A DNA stretch of 60,211 nt from Bordetella parapertussis (lineage in GTDB: Bacteria; Pseudomonadota; Gammaproteobacteria; Burkholderiales; Burkholderiaceae_C), in contig CAMCWS010000002.1 of assembly GCA_945882755.1 (NCBI GenBank), positions 1 through 60,211 of the forward strand, written 5' to 3'. The notes under the pieces are model-generated. The model searched no databases, had not been told where the DNA came from, and was given only the letters and a program-made list of their open reading frames with translations. This document shows, one piece after another, positions 8,716 to 18,134 of the stretch; positions within the stretch are counted from its first letter, which is position 1; each line of letters opens with the position of its first letter. Position numbers and translations under genes: made by a program.

Positions 8716-9999
8716 ATGGCTGATCGCAAGTTTGGTTTTGACACCTTGAGCCTGCATGCAGGGCAAATTCCGGACGCCGCCACAGGCAGCCGAGCAGTGC
8801 CCATCTACCAAACCACCTCTTATGTATTTGATAGCCCCGAACATGCGGCGAGCTTGTTCAATTTGCAAACCTTTGGCAATGTGTACTCGCGTTTATCCAA
8901 TCCCACGGTGGCGGTATTGGAAGAACGTATCGCCGCATTAGAGGGTGGCCGAGCCGCCGTTGCAACCAGCAGCGGCATGGCTGCACAAATGATTGCCTTA
9001 CTCAATGTGTGCCAAGCCGGCGACCATATCGTGGCAGCTCGCACGCTTTACGGCGGGACACACACCCAACTGGCCGTGAACTTCAAAAAACTGGGCATAG
9101 AAACTACCTTTGTTGACAGCTCCGACCCAGAGAACTTTGCCCGTGCCATCACAGCGCAAACCAAAGCGGTGTATGCCGAGACCATGGGCAACCCCTCGTT
9201 GAACGTGCTGGACATCGAAGCCGTGGCTAAGTTGTGCAACCAAGCTGGTGTGCCACTTTTTATAGACAACACCTTTGCCAGCCCCTATCTGTGCCAACCC
9301 CTGAAGTGGGGCGCGGCTATCAGCATTCACTCGGCGACCAAGTTCATTGGCGGTCACGGCACCACCATGGGTGGCGTCATCGTCGAGTCGGGCAAATTCC
9401 CTTGGGACAATGGCCGCTTTGCCACCATGACCGAGCCCTCCCCTGGCTACCACGGTGTGCGCTTTTTTGAAACGTTTGGCGACTTTGGCTTCACCATGAA
9501 ATGCCGTATGGAGGGTATGCGTACCTTTGGGCCTGCACTCTCGCCGTTTAATGCGTTTTTGCTGCTTCAAGGCGTGGAAACTTTATCGTTGCGCATGGAC
9601 CGCCATTGCAGCAATGCGCTGGCCGTGGCCCAACATTTACAGCAACACCCCAAAGTGGCTTGGGTGAACTACCCAGGTTTGACCGACCATCCCGACCATG
9701 CATTGGTGCAGAAATACTTGCCCAAGGGCGCTGGTGCGGTACTGAGTTTTGGCATCAAAGGCGGTGCAGCAGCGGGTCAAAGCTTTATCAACAGCGTCGA
9801 ATTTTTATCGCATTTGGCCAATATCGGGGACGCCAAAACCTTGGTGATTCACCCCGCTTCCACCACCCACAGGCAGTTGAGCGAAGAGCAGCAAATTGCA
9901 GCAGGTGTGCCACCCGATTTGATTCGATTGAGTGTGGGCTTGGAAACCTTGGACGATATTTTGTGGGACATCGATCAAGCCTTGGCAGCTAGTCCCTAG
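8716..9999 (+). CDS. metY: O-acetylhomoserine aminocarboxypropyltransferase (O-acetylhomoserine sulfhydrylase)
   Basis: This 427-residue Cys/Met-metabolism PLP enzyme makes homocysteine from O-acetylhomoserine and sulfide. Diagnostic segments are FDTLSLHAGQ at the start, YSRLSNPT, the PLP-stacking region GNPSLNVLDIEA, and the Schiff-base Lys in HSATKFIGGHG. The family's MetY branch is longer than cystathionine gamma-synthase, and the length here fits. It follows the CoA-binding gene closely. A second Cys/Met PLP enzyme, MetC, lies elsewhere in the window (35411-36646), so direct sulfhydrylation and beta-lyase activity may both exist. Confidence 0.93.
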   Translation: MADRKFGFDTLSLHAGQIPDAATGSRAVPIYQTTSYVFDSPEHAASLFNLQTFGNVYSRLSNPTVAVLEERIAALEGGRAAVATSSGMAAQMIALLNVCQAGDHIVAARTLYGGTHTQLAVNFKKLGIETTFVDSSDPENFARAITAQTKAVYAETMGNPSLNVLDIEAVAKLCNQAGVPLFIDNTFASPYLCQPLKWGAAISIHSATKFIGGHGTTMGGVIVESGKFPWDNGRFATMTEPSPGYHGVRFFETFGDFGFTMKCRMEGMRTFGPALSPFNAFLLLQGVETLSLRMDRHCSNALAVAQHLQQHPKVAWVNYPGLTDHPDHALVQKYLPKGAGAVLSFGIKGGAAAGQSFINSVEFLSHLANIGDAKTLVIHPASTTHRQLSEEQQIAAGVPPDLIRLSVGLETLDDILWDIDQALAASP

Positions 10000-10034
10000 C
10001 ATCACCACTTCGATGACATTCAACGTATTGGTCT

Positions 10035-10958
10035 TTAAGCAAGATGCAACGATTGCATCACGCATCTGGCGGCGGCCAAGTCCCAGCCTGCCCAGCCACA
10101 GCTTTTGAAAAATACAGGTCCTTTTTTGGCATAAGCCGTTGAAACCTCTCCTCGTACCAATGCTTGCAAGGTGGGGAAAGTCGTCACATCCAATCCTGCT
10201 TGCAACAAGTCCCCAGCTTCATGGTCAGCGTCACGGGTATCGACATACACCCGACCGTTTTGGGCCAGATAGGTACACACATCAGGCGACCACTCAACCA
10301 TGGCGGGTGTGAATGCACCGATGGCACACACAAAGGCATCTTCACGCGGACAGGCTTGCAAGGCAACCTCTTGGGCGCTGGTGGCACTGACCACCAGACT
10401 GCAGTCAGCCAAAGCATCGTCGGCATTTTCTGCAATTTCTGCTCGCAAACCCATGGCCAGCGCGACTTTTACCAACCGATTTGCACTGGCATGTGTACGC
10501 GAGGACACCATGACTTCCTTCACACCCAAACCCTGGGCAAACGCATGTAAATGCGCATGTGCCTGAACGCCAGCACCCACCAACAGCAATTTACCCGCAG
10601 GATTGGGCGCCAACTTTTGTGCCGCCAGCAAAGACACCGCAGCGGTTCTGTGTGCCGTCACGGTTGGGCCATCGAGCAAGCACAAATGCCTGCCGTCACG
10701 GACATCAAAGACCATGACCTCACCTTGAATGGCTGGCAAACCACGCCCAGGGTTATCTGCGACCCATGTGATGAGCTTGGTGATGGCCAGCTGTGCATCC
10801 GATGCTGGCATGACAAATAAACTGCTTTGCTCAGACAAGCGCTGTACCAAACGGGGGGGCACCACAACCGATGTGTCGCCCAATAAACGTTCTATTTCTT
10901 GCGCTAGCAGCTTGTACGGCAAGGCTTTTGCAGTCTGCTGAGGGTCAAATTTCATCAT
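10035..10958 (-). CDS. Ornithine cyclodeaminase / mu-crystallin family, likely delta-1-pyrroline-2-carboxylate reductase
   Basis: This 307-residue protein has the NAD(P)-binding LLLVGAGVQAHAHLHA (about residues 124-139), with QGEVMVFDVRDG and GPTVTAHRTAAVS upstream, the usual substrate-side segments of the family. True ornithine cyclodeaminases are longer. The shorter length and composition fit reductases of cyclic imines (pyrroline or piperideine 2-carboxylate) used in hydroxyproline or lysine catabolism. It is a single gene, convergent with metY and divergent from the monooxygenase gene, 68 bases away. Substrate is inferred only. Confidence 0.82.
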   Translation of the reverse strand: MMKFDPQQTAKALPYKLLAQEIERLLGDTSVVVPPRLVQRLSEQSSLFVMPASDAQLAITKLITWVADNPGRGLPAIQGEVMVFDVRDGRHLCLLDGPTVTAHRTAAVSLLAAQKLAPNPAGKLLLVGAGVQAHAHLHAFAQGLGVKEVMVSSRTHASANRLVKVALAMGLRAEIAENADDALADCSLVVSATSAQEVALQACPREDAFVCAIGAFTPAMVEWSPDVCTYLAQNGRVYVDTRDADHEAGDLLQAGLDVTTFPTLQALVRGEVSTAYAKKGPVFFKSCGWAGWDLAAARCVMQSLHLA

Positions 10959-10977
10959 ATCTTTCTCTTTTTCAATT

Positions 10978-11006
10978 TTGACAGGTATCTTTAGGGTGAC
11001 TTTAAA
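10978..11006 (+). promoter_or_regulatory. Candidate sigma-70 promoter of the monooxygenase gene
   Basis: A perfect -35 TTGACA (10978-10983) is followed by a 17-base spacer and TTTAAA (11001-11006). Transcription would begin near 11013, leaving only about 14 bases before the ATG at 11027, and no clear Shine-Dalgarno is seen there. The transcript may thus be almost leaderless. Confidence 0.5.
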
Positions 11007-11026
11007 TTACAGGCAAAATAAGCCTA

Positions 11027-12667
11027 ATGAACTCGCGCTCTTCAACCCAGACCTCTCCCGTTTTGCTTGATGCGATTGTTGTTGGGGCTGGCTTTTCTGG
11101 CCTTTACCAATTGCTCCTTTTGCGCGACAAACTGGGCTTGTCGGTCAAAGTACTGGATGCCGCACAAGGCGTGGGTGGAACCTGGTACTGGAACCGATAC
11201 CCTGGTGCCCGCTGTGATTCTGAAAGCCACTCCTACGCCTACTATTTCTCCAAAGAACTTTTAGATGAATGGGAATGGTCAGAGCGTTACCCACAACAAC
11301 CTGAAATTCTGCGCTACCTTAACCACGTGGCTGATCGTTTCCAACTGCGCCCCGATATTGTTCTAGGCACCCGTGTCCACAGTGCCCATTACGCAGAAAC
11401 AGACAAGCGCTGGCATATCACCACCGATACAGGCCAAGCATATGCAGCCAAATATTTCATCACGGCTGTGGGCTGTTTGTCCTCTGCCAATATCCCAGAC
11501 ATTTCGGGACTGGATTCATTCGCTGGGGACTGGTTTCACACGGGTGAATGGCCCCATGAAGGGGTTGATTTCACAGGTAAACATGTGGGTGTCGTCGGTA
11601 CGGGTTCAACAGGCATTCAAGCCATCCCTGTGATTGCTGAGCAAGCCAAGCATTTGACGGTATTTCAACGCACTGCCAACTACAGCATTCCTGCTCGAAA
11701 CGTGCCACTGGATGATTCCTTTAAGCGCTATGCAAAGGAAAACGCCGATCACTTTCGAGAAGTAATGACCACCAATACCAATGCCCACCCCTTTCGCATT
11801 TCAGAACGTTTAGTCCATGACGTCAGTGAAGTTGAACGCAACCAAATTTACGAAGCAGCTTGGCTCAAAGGCGGCCTCCAATTTCGGGCTACTTTCAAAG
11901 ATTTGCTGCAGAACCCAGACTCAAATCGCACTGCAGCCGATTTCATTCGAAGCAAAATTCGCCAGACTGTCACTGACCCCGTCAAAGCAGAGCTACTCAG
12001 CGACATAGACCATCCCTTTGCCGCTAAACGGCCGCCCATCGACAGCGGTTATTTCGAAACCTTCAATGCTGACAATGTGGATTTGATCAACCTTAGGGAG
12101 ACGCCCATAGAGTGCATCACGCCTCTTGGCATCCAAACAAGCAAGGCTGAATTCAATTTAGACATCATTGTGTTTGCCACCGGCTTTGATGCCATGACCG
12201 GCTCTTTGCTCAAAATGGACATCCAAGGTCGACATGGCATGACCTTGCAAAAAGCTTGGCAGGCTGGCCCCTTGAATTACCTCGGTCTTCAGGTGCCAGG
12301 CTTTCCCAATATGTTCACCATCACAGGCCCTGGTAGCCCCTCTGTTTTGTGCAATATGCCACCTGCCATTGAGCATCATGTTGAGTGGATCACCAACTGC
12401 ATTGAATATCTGCAAAAAAATAAAATTGATTCCATTGAGGCCAGCCAAGAAGCGAGTGAGAGTTGGGTTGCCACTGTCAACGCTGCAGCCAATGAAACCC
12501 TTTTGCCACAGGCCAAGCATTCTTGGTATTTAGGTGCCAATGTACCTGGCAAACCGCGTGTATTCATGCCCTACCCTGGGGGCTTCCTGCGCTACCGTAC
12601 AACATGTGAAGAGGTCGTCAAGCAGGGTTACGCTGGGTTTAGGGTGGAGCGTAAATCTGCAAGTTAG
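11027..12667 (+). CDS. Flavin-dependent monooxygenase, Baeyer-Villiger type (cyclohexanone monooxygenase-like)
   Basis: This 546-residue class B flavoprotein uses FAD and NADPH to insert oxygen next to a carbonyl, turning ketones into esters or lactones. The FAD motif GAGFSG is at residues 20-25, GGTWYWNRYPGARCD at about 50-64, and the NADPH motif GTGSTG at 191-196. The Baeyer-Villiger fingerprint FxGxxxHxxxWP is fully present at 165-176 (FAGDWFHTGEWP). The stop overlaps the stop region of the convergent livF by four bases. The neighbouring operon encodes a transporter and an alcohol-dehydrogenase-like SDR, which suggests an alcohol-ketone-ester route. No lactone hydrolase is next to it, and the substrate is unknown. 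Confidence 0.9.
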   Translation: MNSRSSTQTSPVLLDAIVVGAGFSGLYQLLLLRDKLGLSVKVLDAAQGVGGTWYWNRYPGARCDSESHSYAYYFSKELLDEWEWSERYPQQPEILRYLNHVADRFQLRPDIVLGTRVHSAHYAETDKRWHITTDTGQAYAAKYFITAVGCLSSANIPDISGLDSFAGDWFHTGEWPHEGVDFTGKHVGVVGTGSTGIQAIPVIAEQAKHLTVFQRTANYSIPARNVPLDDSFKRYAKENADHFREVMTTNTNAHPFRISERLVHDVSEVERNQIYEAAWLKGGLQFRATFKDLLQNPDSNRTAADFIRSKIRQTVTDPVKAELLSDIDHPFAAKRPPIDSGYFETFNADNVDLINLRETPIECITPLGIQTSKAEFNLDIIVFATGFDAMTGSLLKMDIQGRHGMTLQKAWQAGPLNYLGLQVPGFPNMFTITGPGSPSVLCNMPPAIEHHVEWITNCIEYLQKNKIDSIEASQEASESWVATVNAAANETLLPQAKHSWYLGANVPGKPRVFMPYPGGFLRYRTTCEEVVKQGYAGFRVERKSAS

Positions 12668-13374
12668 ACGGACAAGTAGCGTTTTTTGATATCGGCGTTG
12701 GCATTGAGTTCTGAAATACTGCCCACAAACACATCGCTGCCTTTGTCAATCACCACTGCACGGTCAGCCAAGCCTAAACAAAAATGCAAATTTTGCTCCG
12801 CCAAAATGATGGTGGTACCAAGCTGTCGCAAGTTTTCGATCAACTCACCAATTTTTTGAACCATGATGGGTGCCAGTCCCTCACTGGGCTCGTCCAAAAG
12901 CAACAAGCTTGGGTTCCCCATCAAGGACCGCCCTATGGTCAACATTTGCTGCTCACCGCCAGAGAGCAAACCTCCCATGCGTTGTCTGAGGGGATATAAA
13001 AGGGGCAACATCTCATAGACACGCTCAAGCGTCCAAGCCTGTTCGCCCTGTTGCCCAAGCTTGGCTCCGATGACCAAATTGTCTTGAACGGACAAACCCG
13101 TGAAAATTTGCCTGTCCTCAGGCACAAAACCTAAACCCGCTCTGGCAATCAGGTGGGAGGCCATGCCGGTGATATTTTTTTGGTTGAACTGTATGCGCCC
13201 AGCCGCAGCGGCAATGACACCTGCAATGGCTTTCATGCTGGTGCTTTTACCTGCCCCGTTTCGCCCCAACAGCGCCAAAGTTTCACCTTGACGGACTTGC
13301 AGTTTCAGGCCAAACAAAACCTGACTGCTGCCGTAACGGACATCCAATCCAACAACATCAAGCATGACGTTCAT
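12664..13374 (-). CDS. livF: Branched-chain-amino-acid-type ABC transporter ATPase, LivF
   Basis: This 236-residue ATPase begins at ATG 13374; an in-frame TTG lies two codons earlier. Walker A is GRNGAGKST, the signature is LSGGEQQ, and Walker B is LLLLDEPSEGL. The PEDRQIFTGLSV segment is typical of LivF rather than LivG. Its start lies inside the end of livG, so the two ATPases are coupled. It powers the LivHM permease at the inner membrane. Liv-type systems carry many substrates besides amino acids (amides, aromatics, short acids), and the SDR in this operon points away from plain leucine uptake. Confidence 0.93.
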   Translation of the reverse strand: MNVMLDVVGLDVRYGSSQVLFGLKLQVRQGETLALLGRNGAGKSTSMKAIAGVIAAAAGRIQFNQKNITGMASHLIARAGLGFVPEDRQIFTGLSVQDNLVIGAKLGQQGEQAWTLERVYEMLPLLYPLRQRMGGLLSGGEQQMLTIGRSLMGNPSLLLLDEPSEGLAPIMVQKIGELIENLRQLGTTIILAEQNLHFCLGLADRAVVIDKGSDVFVGSISELNANADIKKRYLSV

Positions 13375-14122
13375 GGGCAAGCTCTTTGGGTGTGCCTAAG
13401 TAGGCCTCAATCACATCAGGGTTGTTACGGATTTGCTCGGCTGAGCCTTGCGCCAGTAACTTGCCATAAGACAAAACATAAATATGCTGAGCGATACGGA
13501 ACACCACGTCCATATCGTGCTCAATCAACACAATCGTCAGCCCACCTTTTTGCCAAAGTGAATACACCGTGTCAATCATCTGGGTTCGTTCCTCTGGGCC
13601 CATACCCGCCACAGGCTCATCTAGCAGCAAGACTTTGGGCCGCAGCACCAAAGCCAGTGCAATATCCAGAAGTTTTTGATCGCCATGCGACAGATTGCCA
13701 CTGACCACATCAGCTTTGTGCTGCAAACCCAAAAGCTCCATGACCTCCATGGCTCGGTCACGCGTTTGTGCAAGCGGAAAACTGCCGTGCATTTGCGCTG
13801 ATTTACCCAAAGGAGATTGCAGCGCGCCTCTTAATGACTCTTCGACTGTCAACGTCTTAAAAAGTTTTGCAACTTGAAAGGCTCTGCCAATACCCTTGCG
13901 AATAATTTCACTGCTGGACAAGCCAACAATGTTTTCATCCTCGAGCAAAATTTTGCCAGCATCGGGCTGCAAAGCGCCCGAAATCAGATTGAAAAACGTG
14001 GTCTTGCCCGCACCGTTAGGGCCAATCACAGCCGACAAAGAACCACTGGGGAAATTCATGGACACATCCGATGTGGCTTTCACGCCGCCAAAGGATTTGC
14101 TTAAGTGTTCAATACGCAGCAT
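13358..14122 (-). CDS. livG: Branched-chain-amino-acid-type ABC transporter ATPase, LivG
   Basis: This 254-residue protein begins MLRIEHLSKSFGG. The ATG at 14122 overlaps the SDR stop by one base (TGATG), and upstream in-frame starts inside the SDR gene are rejected. Walker A is GPNGAGKTT, the signature is LSHGDQK (a variant of LSGGQ usual in this family), Walker B is VLLLDEPVAGM, and the C-terminal tail ends in the NPDVIEAYLG segment typical of LivG. It forms the second ATPase of the transporter with LivF. Confidence 0.93.
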   Translation of the reverse strand: MLRIEHLSKSFGGVKATSDVSMNFPSGSLSAVIGPNGAGKTTFFNLISGALQPDAGKILLEDENIVGLSSSEIIRKGIGRAFQVAKLFKTLTVEESLRGALQSPLGKSAQMHGSFPLAQTRDRAMEVMELLGLQHKADVVSGNLSHGDQKLLDIALALVLRPKVLLLDEPVAGMGPEERTQMIDTVYSLWQKGGLTIVLIEHDMDVVFRIAQHIYVLSYGKLLAQGSAEQIRNNPDVIEAYLGTPKELAHERHA

Positions 14123-14916
14123 CAGCTCACACCAGCCAGGTTTCGGGCAGGTGGCACACCGCCATAGGTTTGCCATGTTGAGCCAGCCAGCCAGCCGCAA
14201 TCAACCGGAAGATTGATGCCCGTGATGGCAGAAGCCGCGGGTGAAAGCAAAAAGCCAATGGCATCCGCCACCTCTTCAGGTCTCACCATACGGCCCATGG
14301 CTGATTGGGCATGAAGGTCCGCAGGGTTACGGTCACCCCTGTCGATGGCGGCTTGCAGCCCTTCGGTCAAGGTGTAGCCTGGGGACACAGCATTGACTCT
14401 GACGCCTGAGCGACCCCATTCAGCCGCCAGACAGGCGGTGATGGAAATGACCGCAGCCTTAGCAGGTGCATAAGCGTGCAAAGGAATGGAGCGAGAACCA
14501 GTGATAGAGGCAATATTGACAATAGCACCGTGACCAAGAGTTGCCATGCGAGCGCCAAAAACAGCACAGCACAGGTAGGTTCCGCGTTGATCAACTGCTA
14601 TCACTTTGTCCCATTCAGCCATGTCAAGTTGCTCTGGTGACAATTTGCGCTGCAAGATGCCCGCACTGTTGACCAAGCCAGATACAGCCCCATGGTTTTG
14701 AAAAATCAAGGCTTCGACTTCACGCACCATGGACTCTTGCAACACATCGCATGGGTAAAAAGCAGCAACGCCTGTCTTTTGGGTGGTGGTATCAGACCAG
14801 GTACCCGGTAGATCAAGGGCTACAACGGTGTCACCTCGTGCCACCAAATGCCGCACACAGGCAGCGCCAATGCCACTGGCTGCACCGGTCACCACGCTTA
14901 ATTTTTGTGGGCTCAT
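14122..14916 (-). CDS. Short-chain dehydrogenase/reductase inside the liv operon
   Basis: This 264-residue classical SDR has the NAD(P)-binding TGAASGIG (residues 10-17), NSAG (about 83-86), catalytic Ser137 in NIASITGS, and Tyr149/Lys153 in YAPAK. Asp35 in ALDLP favours NAD over NADP. It would interconvert an alcohol and a ketone. Its ATG overlaps the livM stop (ATGA) and its stop overlaps the livG start, so it is inserted within the transporter genes and made with them. Together with the convergent Baeyer-Villiger enzyme it suggests catabolism of an imported alcohol or ketone. Substrate unknown. Confidence 0.88.
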   Translation of the reverse strand: MSPQKLSVVTGAASGIGAACVRHLVARGDTVVALDLPGTWSDTTTQKTGVAAFYPCDVLQESMVREVEALIFQNHGAVSGLVNSAGILQRKLSPEQLDMAEWDKVIAVDQRGTYLCCAVFGARMATLGHGAIVNIASITGSRSIPLHAYAPAKAAVISITACLAAEWGRSGVRVNAVSPGYTLTEGLQAAIDRGDRNPADLHAQSAMGRMVRPEEVADAIGFLLSPAASAITGINLPVDCGWLAGSTWQTYGGVPPARNLAGVS

Positions 14917-15884
14917 GTCTTACCACCTTTTCGGTTTATTTTTTGGAGCAGTTCAAGTGAAAAATCAGTGATGCCACGCTTGAAACCCAGCGCAAACAAC
15001 AGCACCACCAAGCCCAAGGCCAAACCGTGGTATTCGGTTGTACGGGTAATGATGTCGTTGAATAACAGCAGCAAAGCAGCACCCACGACAGGCCCGATGA
15101 ACACATGCAAGCCACCCATCATGATCATGAAAATAGCGTCTCCTGACATGGTCCAGTAACCAAAATCGGGGAATGCACCCGACACAAAAAGCGCCATCAA
15201 AACACCACCGATACTGGCCATGCAACTCGACAAAATAAATGCATAGAGCTTGATTCGCCAAACATCAATACCTAAGAAGGCAGCACGCTCAGAACTGTCT
15301 CGCACCATTCGCAAAGTGGCACCAAAGGGAGACTGCAAAATGACCCGCATCAGCAACAAACACAGTACACCTAAAGCACATGAAAACCAATACAGGGTGG
15401 TATGGTCAGACAAGTTGATGCCCAAAAATGGGGGGCGAGGAATACCGCCCATCAAACCTTGGTCCCCGCCTGTCAGGGAAGTCCAAGTCAGGATCACGCT
15501 GTGAATCAGCATTTGAAAAGCCAGCGTAAGAAAAGAAAAATAGATTTCCTTCAAACGCACACAGATTGCACCAATGAGCAAGCCCAATAAGCCACTGAAT
15601 GCAATAGCGCCCAAAATAGCAACAGGAATAGAGACTTGTGTTTTTTGCATCAGCAAACCAAACACATAGGCACCGCTGCCAAAAAACATCGCATGGCCAA
15701 ACGACACCATGCCGCCATAGCCCACCAAAATATTCAGCGAGCTGGCAAAAATACCAAAGGCAGCCAAACGAATCACGAAATCAAGGGTGACCCTAGACTG
15801 GGTGAGCAGGGGTATCAGAGACAAAACCAACAGTGCCGCCAAGGCCCAGCCGATATCATGACGCAAGGTGCTTTGCGATTTCAT
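14913..15884 (-). CDS. livM: Liv-type ABC transporter permease, LivM
   Basis: This 323-residue polytopic inner-membrane protein has about eight to nine hydrophobic segments. The family block NILVGYGGMVSFGHAMFF is visible at about residues 51-68, and RDSSERAAFLGID, the EAA-like loop that contacts the ATPase, at about 196-208. ATG overlaps the livH stop by four bases. With LivH it forms the substrate channel. Confidence 0.93.
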   Translation of the reverse strand: MKSQSTLRHDIGWALAALLVLSLIPLLTQSRVTLDFVIRLAAFGIFASSLNILVGYGGMVSFGHAMFFGSGAYVFGLLMQKTQVSIPVAILGAIAFSGLLGLLIGAICVRLKEIYFSFLTLAFQMLIHSVILTWTSLTGGDQGLMGGIPRPPFLGINLSDHTTLYWFSCALGVLCLLLMRVILQSPFGATLRMVRDSSERAAFLGIDVWRIKLYAFILSSCMASIGGVLMALFVSGAFPDFGYWTMSGDAIFMIMMGGLHVFIGPVVGAALLLLFNDIITRTTEYHGLALGLVVLLFALGFKRGITDFSLELLQKINRKGGKT

Positions 15885-16786
15885 GCGCGGGATTCCTTAC
15901 CCAGCAAACCATTGGGTCGCAAAATTAAAATAAGCACCATCGCTAAAAACATCAAGCCCTCGACAAAAAGTGGAAAGCCTATGGTGCCAAATGAACGTAT
16001 GAGGCCTATCAACAAAGCACCTACCAAAGCACCACTGACGGAACCCATGCCCCCAATGACTGTGACGATGAACGATTCAATCAGGATGGAGAAACCCATG
16101 CCAGGTGACATCGAACGCACTGGCGCAGCCAGTCCACCGGCCAAACCGGCAAGCACCCCACCAAAAGCAAAAACAGCGGCATAAATGAGGCTGGTGTTGA
16201 TGCCCAATGCAGAGGTCATGGTGGGATTTTGAGCGGACGCACGAATAATCTTGCCAATGCGGGAGAAGGTCAAAATACCCCATAGCGCCAAAGCAATCAA
16301 CATGGCTGCCGCAATCAGGTAGACATAAAACACGGGCACCACCCCACCTGCAATGAAAAATGGAGGCGCTTGGAAGGACTCGGGCATTCCCATGGACAAA
16401 AACTCAGCGCCCCACACAATTTTGACGACATCGTCCATGATCAGTACAAGCGCATAGCAAACCAACAGCTGCATGAGTACATCGGCCTTGTAGACACGCC
16501 GCATGAGAAATCGCTCAAACAGGAAACCAAACAAACCGACGCCAATGCCAGCTGCCATCACGGCGATTGCAAAATTACCAGTAAGTCTGTAAGCAGTCAG
16601 GGCAAGGTAGGCACCCAACATATAGAAAGAGCCATGGGCAAAATTGACCACCCCGAGTACGCCAAAAATAAGGGTCAATCCTGCGGCAACCAAGAACAGC
16701 AAAGAGCCAACGATCAGACCAGTACCCATTTGGGTAACGATGCAAGACGCAGACGAAAAGCACTCCAAGAGGGCTTGCGGATTCAC
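15881..16786 (-). CDS. livH: Liv-type ABC transporter permease, LivH, GTG start
   Basis: This 301-residue permease carries the LivH block LGVVNFAHGSFYMLGAY (about residues 45-61) and the loop IGKIIRASAQNPTMTSALGI (about 177-196). The start is GTG at 16786, preceded by GGAG six bases away; an ATG further upstream is blocked by a stop. It overlaps livM as ATGA and follows the binding-protein gene after 34 bases. Confidence 0.92.
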   Translation of the reverse strand: MNPQALLECFSSASCIVTQMGTGLIVGSLLFLVAAGLTLIFGVLGVVNFAHGSFYMLGAYLALTAYRLTGNFAIAVMAAGIGVGLFGFLFERFLMRRVYKADVLMQLLVCYALVLIMDDVVKIVWGAEFLSMGMPESFQAPPFFIAGGVVPVFYVYLIAAAMLIALALWGILTFSRIGKIIRASAQNPTMTSALGINTSLIYAAVFAFGGVLAGLAGGLAAPVRSMSPGMGFSILIESFIVTVIGGMGSVSGALVGALLIGLIRSFGTIGFPLFVEGLMFLAMVLILILRPNGLLGKESRA

Positions 16787-16820
16787 TCAAGACTCCATGT
16801 GAGATACAAAGAAAAAAACA

Positions 16821-18095
16821 TCAGGCAAAACCTTTTCGTTTTTTCCACTCCGCTTCCAACTCGGCAATTTGTTTCCAACTGCCAGGAACAGGATTTTTCA
16901 TGTAAGGCTCTTTCCCCGACAGCTCACCCCAAGCCAAGGCATAGTCCACCACGGTATGGTCTTGCGCTCGCATGGTCAATTTGCCATTCGCACCAAAGGG
17001 AGAGTCGATGCTGAGTCCTTCTAAGGCCTGCGCAACTTTTTTACCGTCTGTGCTTTTGGCCTTTTTGATGGCTGAGGTTAAAAATTGCACAGCCGCTGCG
17101 TTTTGCCATGCCCAATTCAGGGGCAAGTCTTTGAACTTAGCTTGGTAACTGCTGGCCCAGCTTGTATTGGCAGGGGTATTGGGAAAACTTTGCAAATAGC
17201 GGTTACCGGAGTGAAGTCCGAGTGGGACGTTTTTGACATTGGTCAAGACCGCATAGTCGGCAGCATTGACAGAGAAAAATTGTTTTCCACTGAAAAGCGC
17301 ATAGATGTTTGCCTGGTCTATGAAGGAAGTTAGATCCCCACCCCAAAGGCAAGAGTAAATTGCCTGCGGGTTGACTTGCAGCAAGCGCGTGATGACTTCG
17401 CTGTAATCGGCTTGGAAAAGCTTGGGCCAAGCTTCACCAACAACCTCAACGTCTTTGTTGAAAAACTTCAGGTACTCGGCAAATTCCGCCGTGGTGTCGC
17501 GTCCATAAGCGTAATCGGGAGAACACGTCATCCAACGCCGCAAGTTCTTTTCTTTCGCCACTTTGGCAGCGTATGCCCCGCCAATGATGGCGTCATGCAC
17601 CCCTTGCCTGGCACAACGAAATGCCAACGGGGTGCGTAATTTGGGGTCAGCTGTCAGCGAAGATGTCTCAGAGCAAGTGTGGATGACCAGCACACCCAAG
17701 TCGCGAGCAACCTCATGCACAGCAAAAGCACCAGAAGATGCTTCGGCGTCGATCAAAATTTCACAACCATCTGCGGTCACGAGTTCACGCGCTACCCGAG
17801 CTGCTTCTTGCGGCTGACCCTTGGAGTCGCGGATGATCAGTTCAATTTTGCGTCCACCAAAGCCACCACTGGCATTGAATTTTTCAACTTCCATGTTGGC
17901 GGCATTGCTTGAGGACTGGCCCAGCATAGCCACCCTGCCAGACAAAATGGTCGGCATACCCACCCGAATGGGTTTGTTTTGTGCCAAGGATAGGGCGGGA
18001 AAACCAAGGGTGCTGACCCCTGCAATAGTTGCAGCGCTTTGAATTAAACGGCGACGCTTGGGGGACGCCAAAACTTCAGTGTCTTTTGAAATCAT
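16821..18095 (-). CDS. Liv-type ABC transporter substrate-binding protein, twin-arginine-like signal
   Basis: This 424-residue periplasmic binding protein of the LivK type is the first gene of the operon. The N-terminus has KRRRLIQSAATIAGV followed by a hydrophobic stretch and a likely cleavage after SLAQ (about residue 39), resembling a Tat signal. The mature part starts IRVGMPTILSGR, then VEKFNASGGFGGRKIELI and the long type I periplasmic fold. It is preceded by GGAG nine bases before the ATG at 18095. The ligand is unknown; binding-pocket residues cannot be read without a structure. Its promoter contains a 12-base tandem repeat. Confidence 0.92.
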   Translation of the reverse strand: MISKDTEVLASPKRRRLIQSAATIAGVSTLGFPALSLAQNKPIRVGMPTILSGRVAMLGQSSSNAANMEVEKFNASGGFGGRKIELIIRDSKGQPQEAARVARELVTADGCEILIDAEASSGAFAVHEVARDLGVLVIHTCSETSSLTADPKLRTPLAFRCARQGVHDAIIGGAYAAKVAKEKNLRRWMTCSPDYAYGRDTTAEFAEYLKFFNKDVEVVGEAWPKLFQADYSEVITRLLQVNPQAIYSCLWGGDLTSFIDQANIYALFSGKQFFSVNAADYAVLTNVKNVPLGLHSGNRYLQSFPNTPANTSWASSYQAKFKDLPLNWAWQNAAAVQFLTSAIKKAKSTDGKKVAQALEGLSIDSPFGANGKLTMRAQDHTVVDYALAWGELSGKEPYMKNPVPGSWKQIAELEAEWKKRKGFA

Positions 18096-18134
18096 GCTGT
18101 TGTCTCCATCTCTTTAACTTCAATGTTTTATTTA

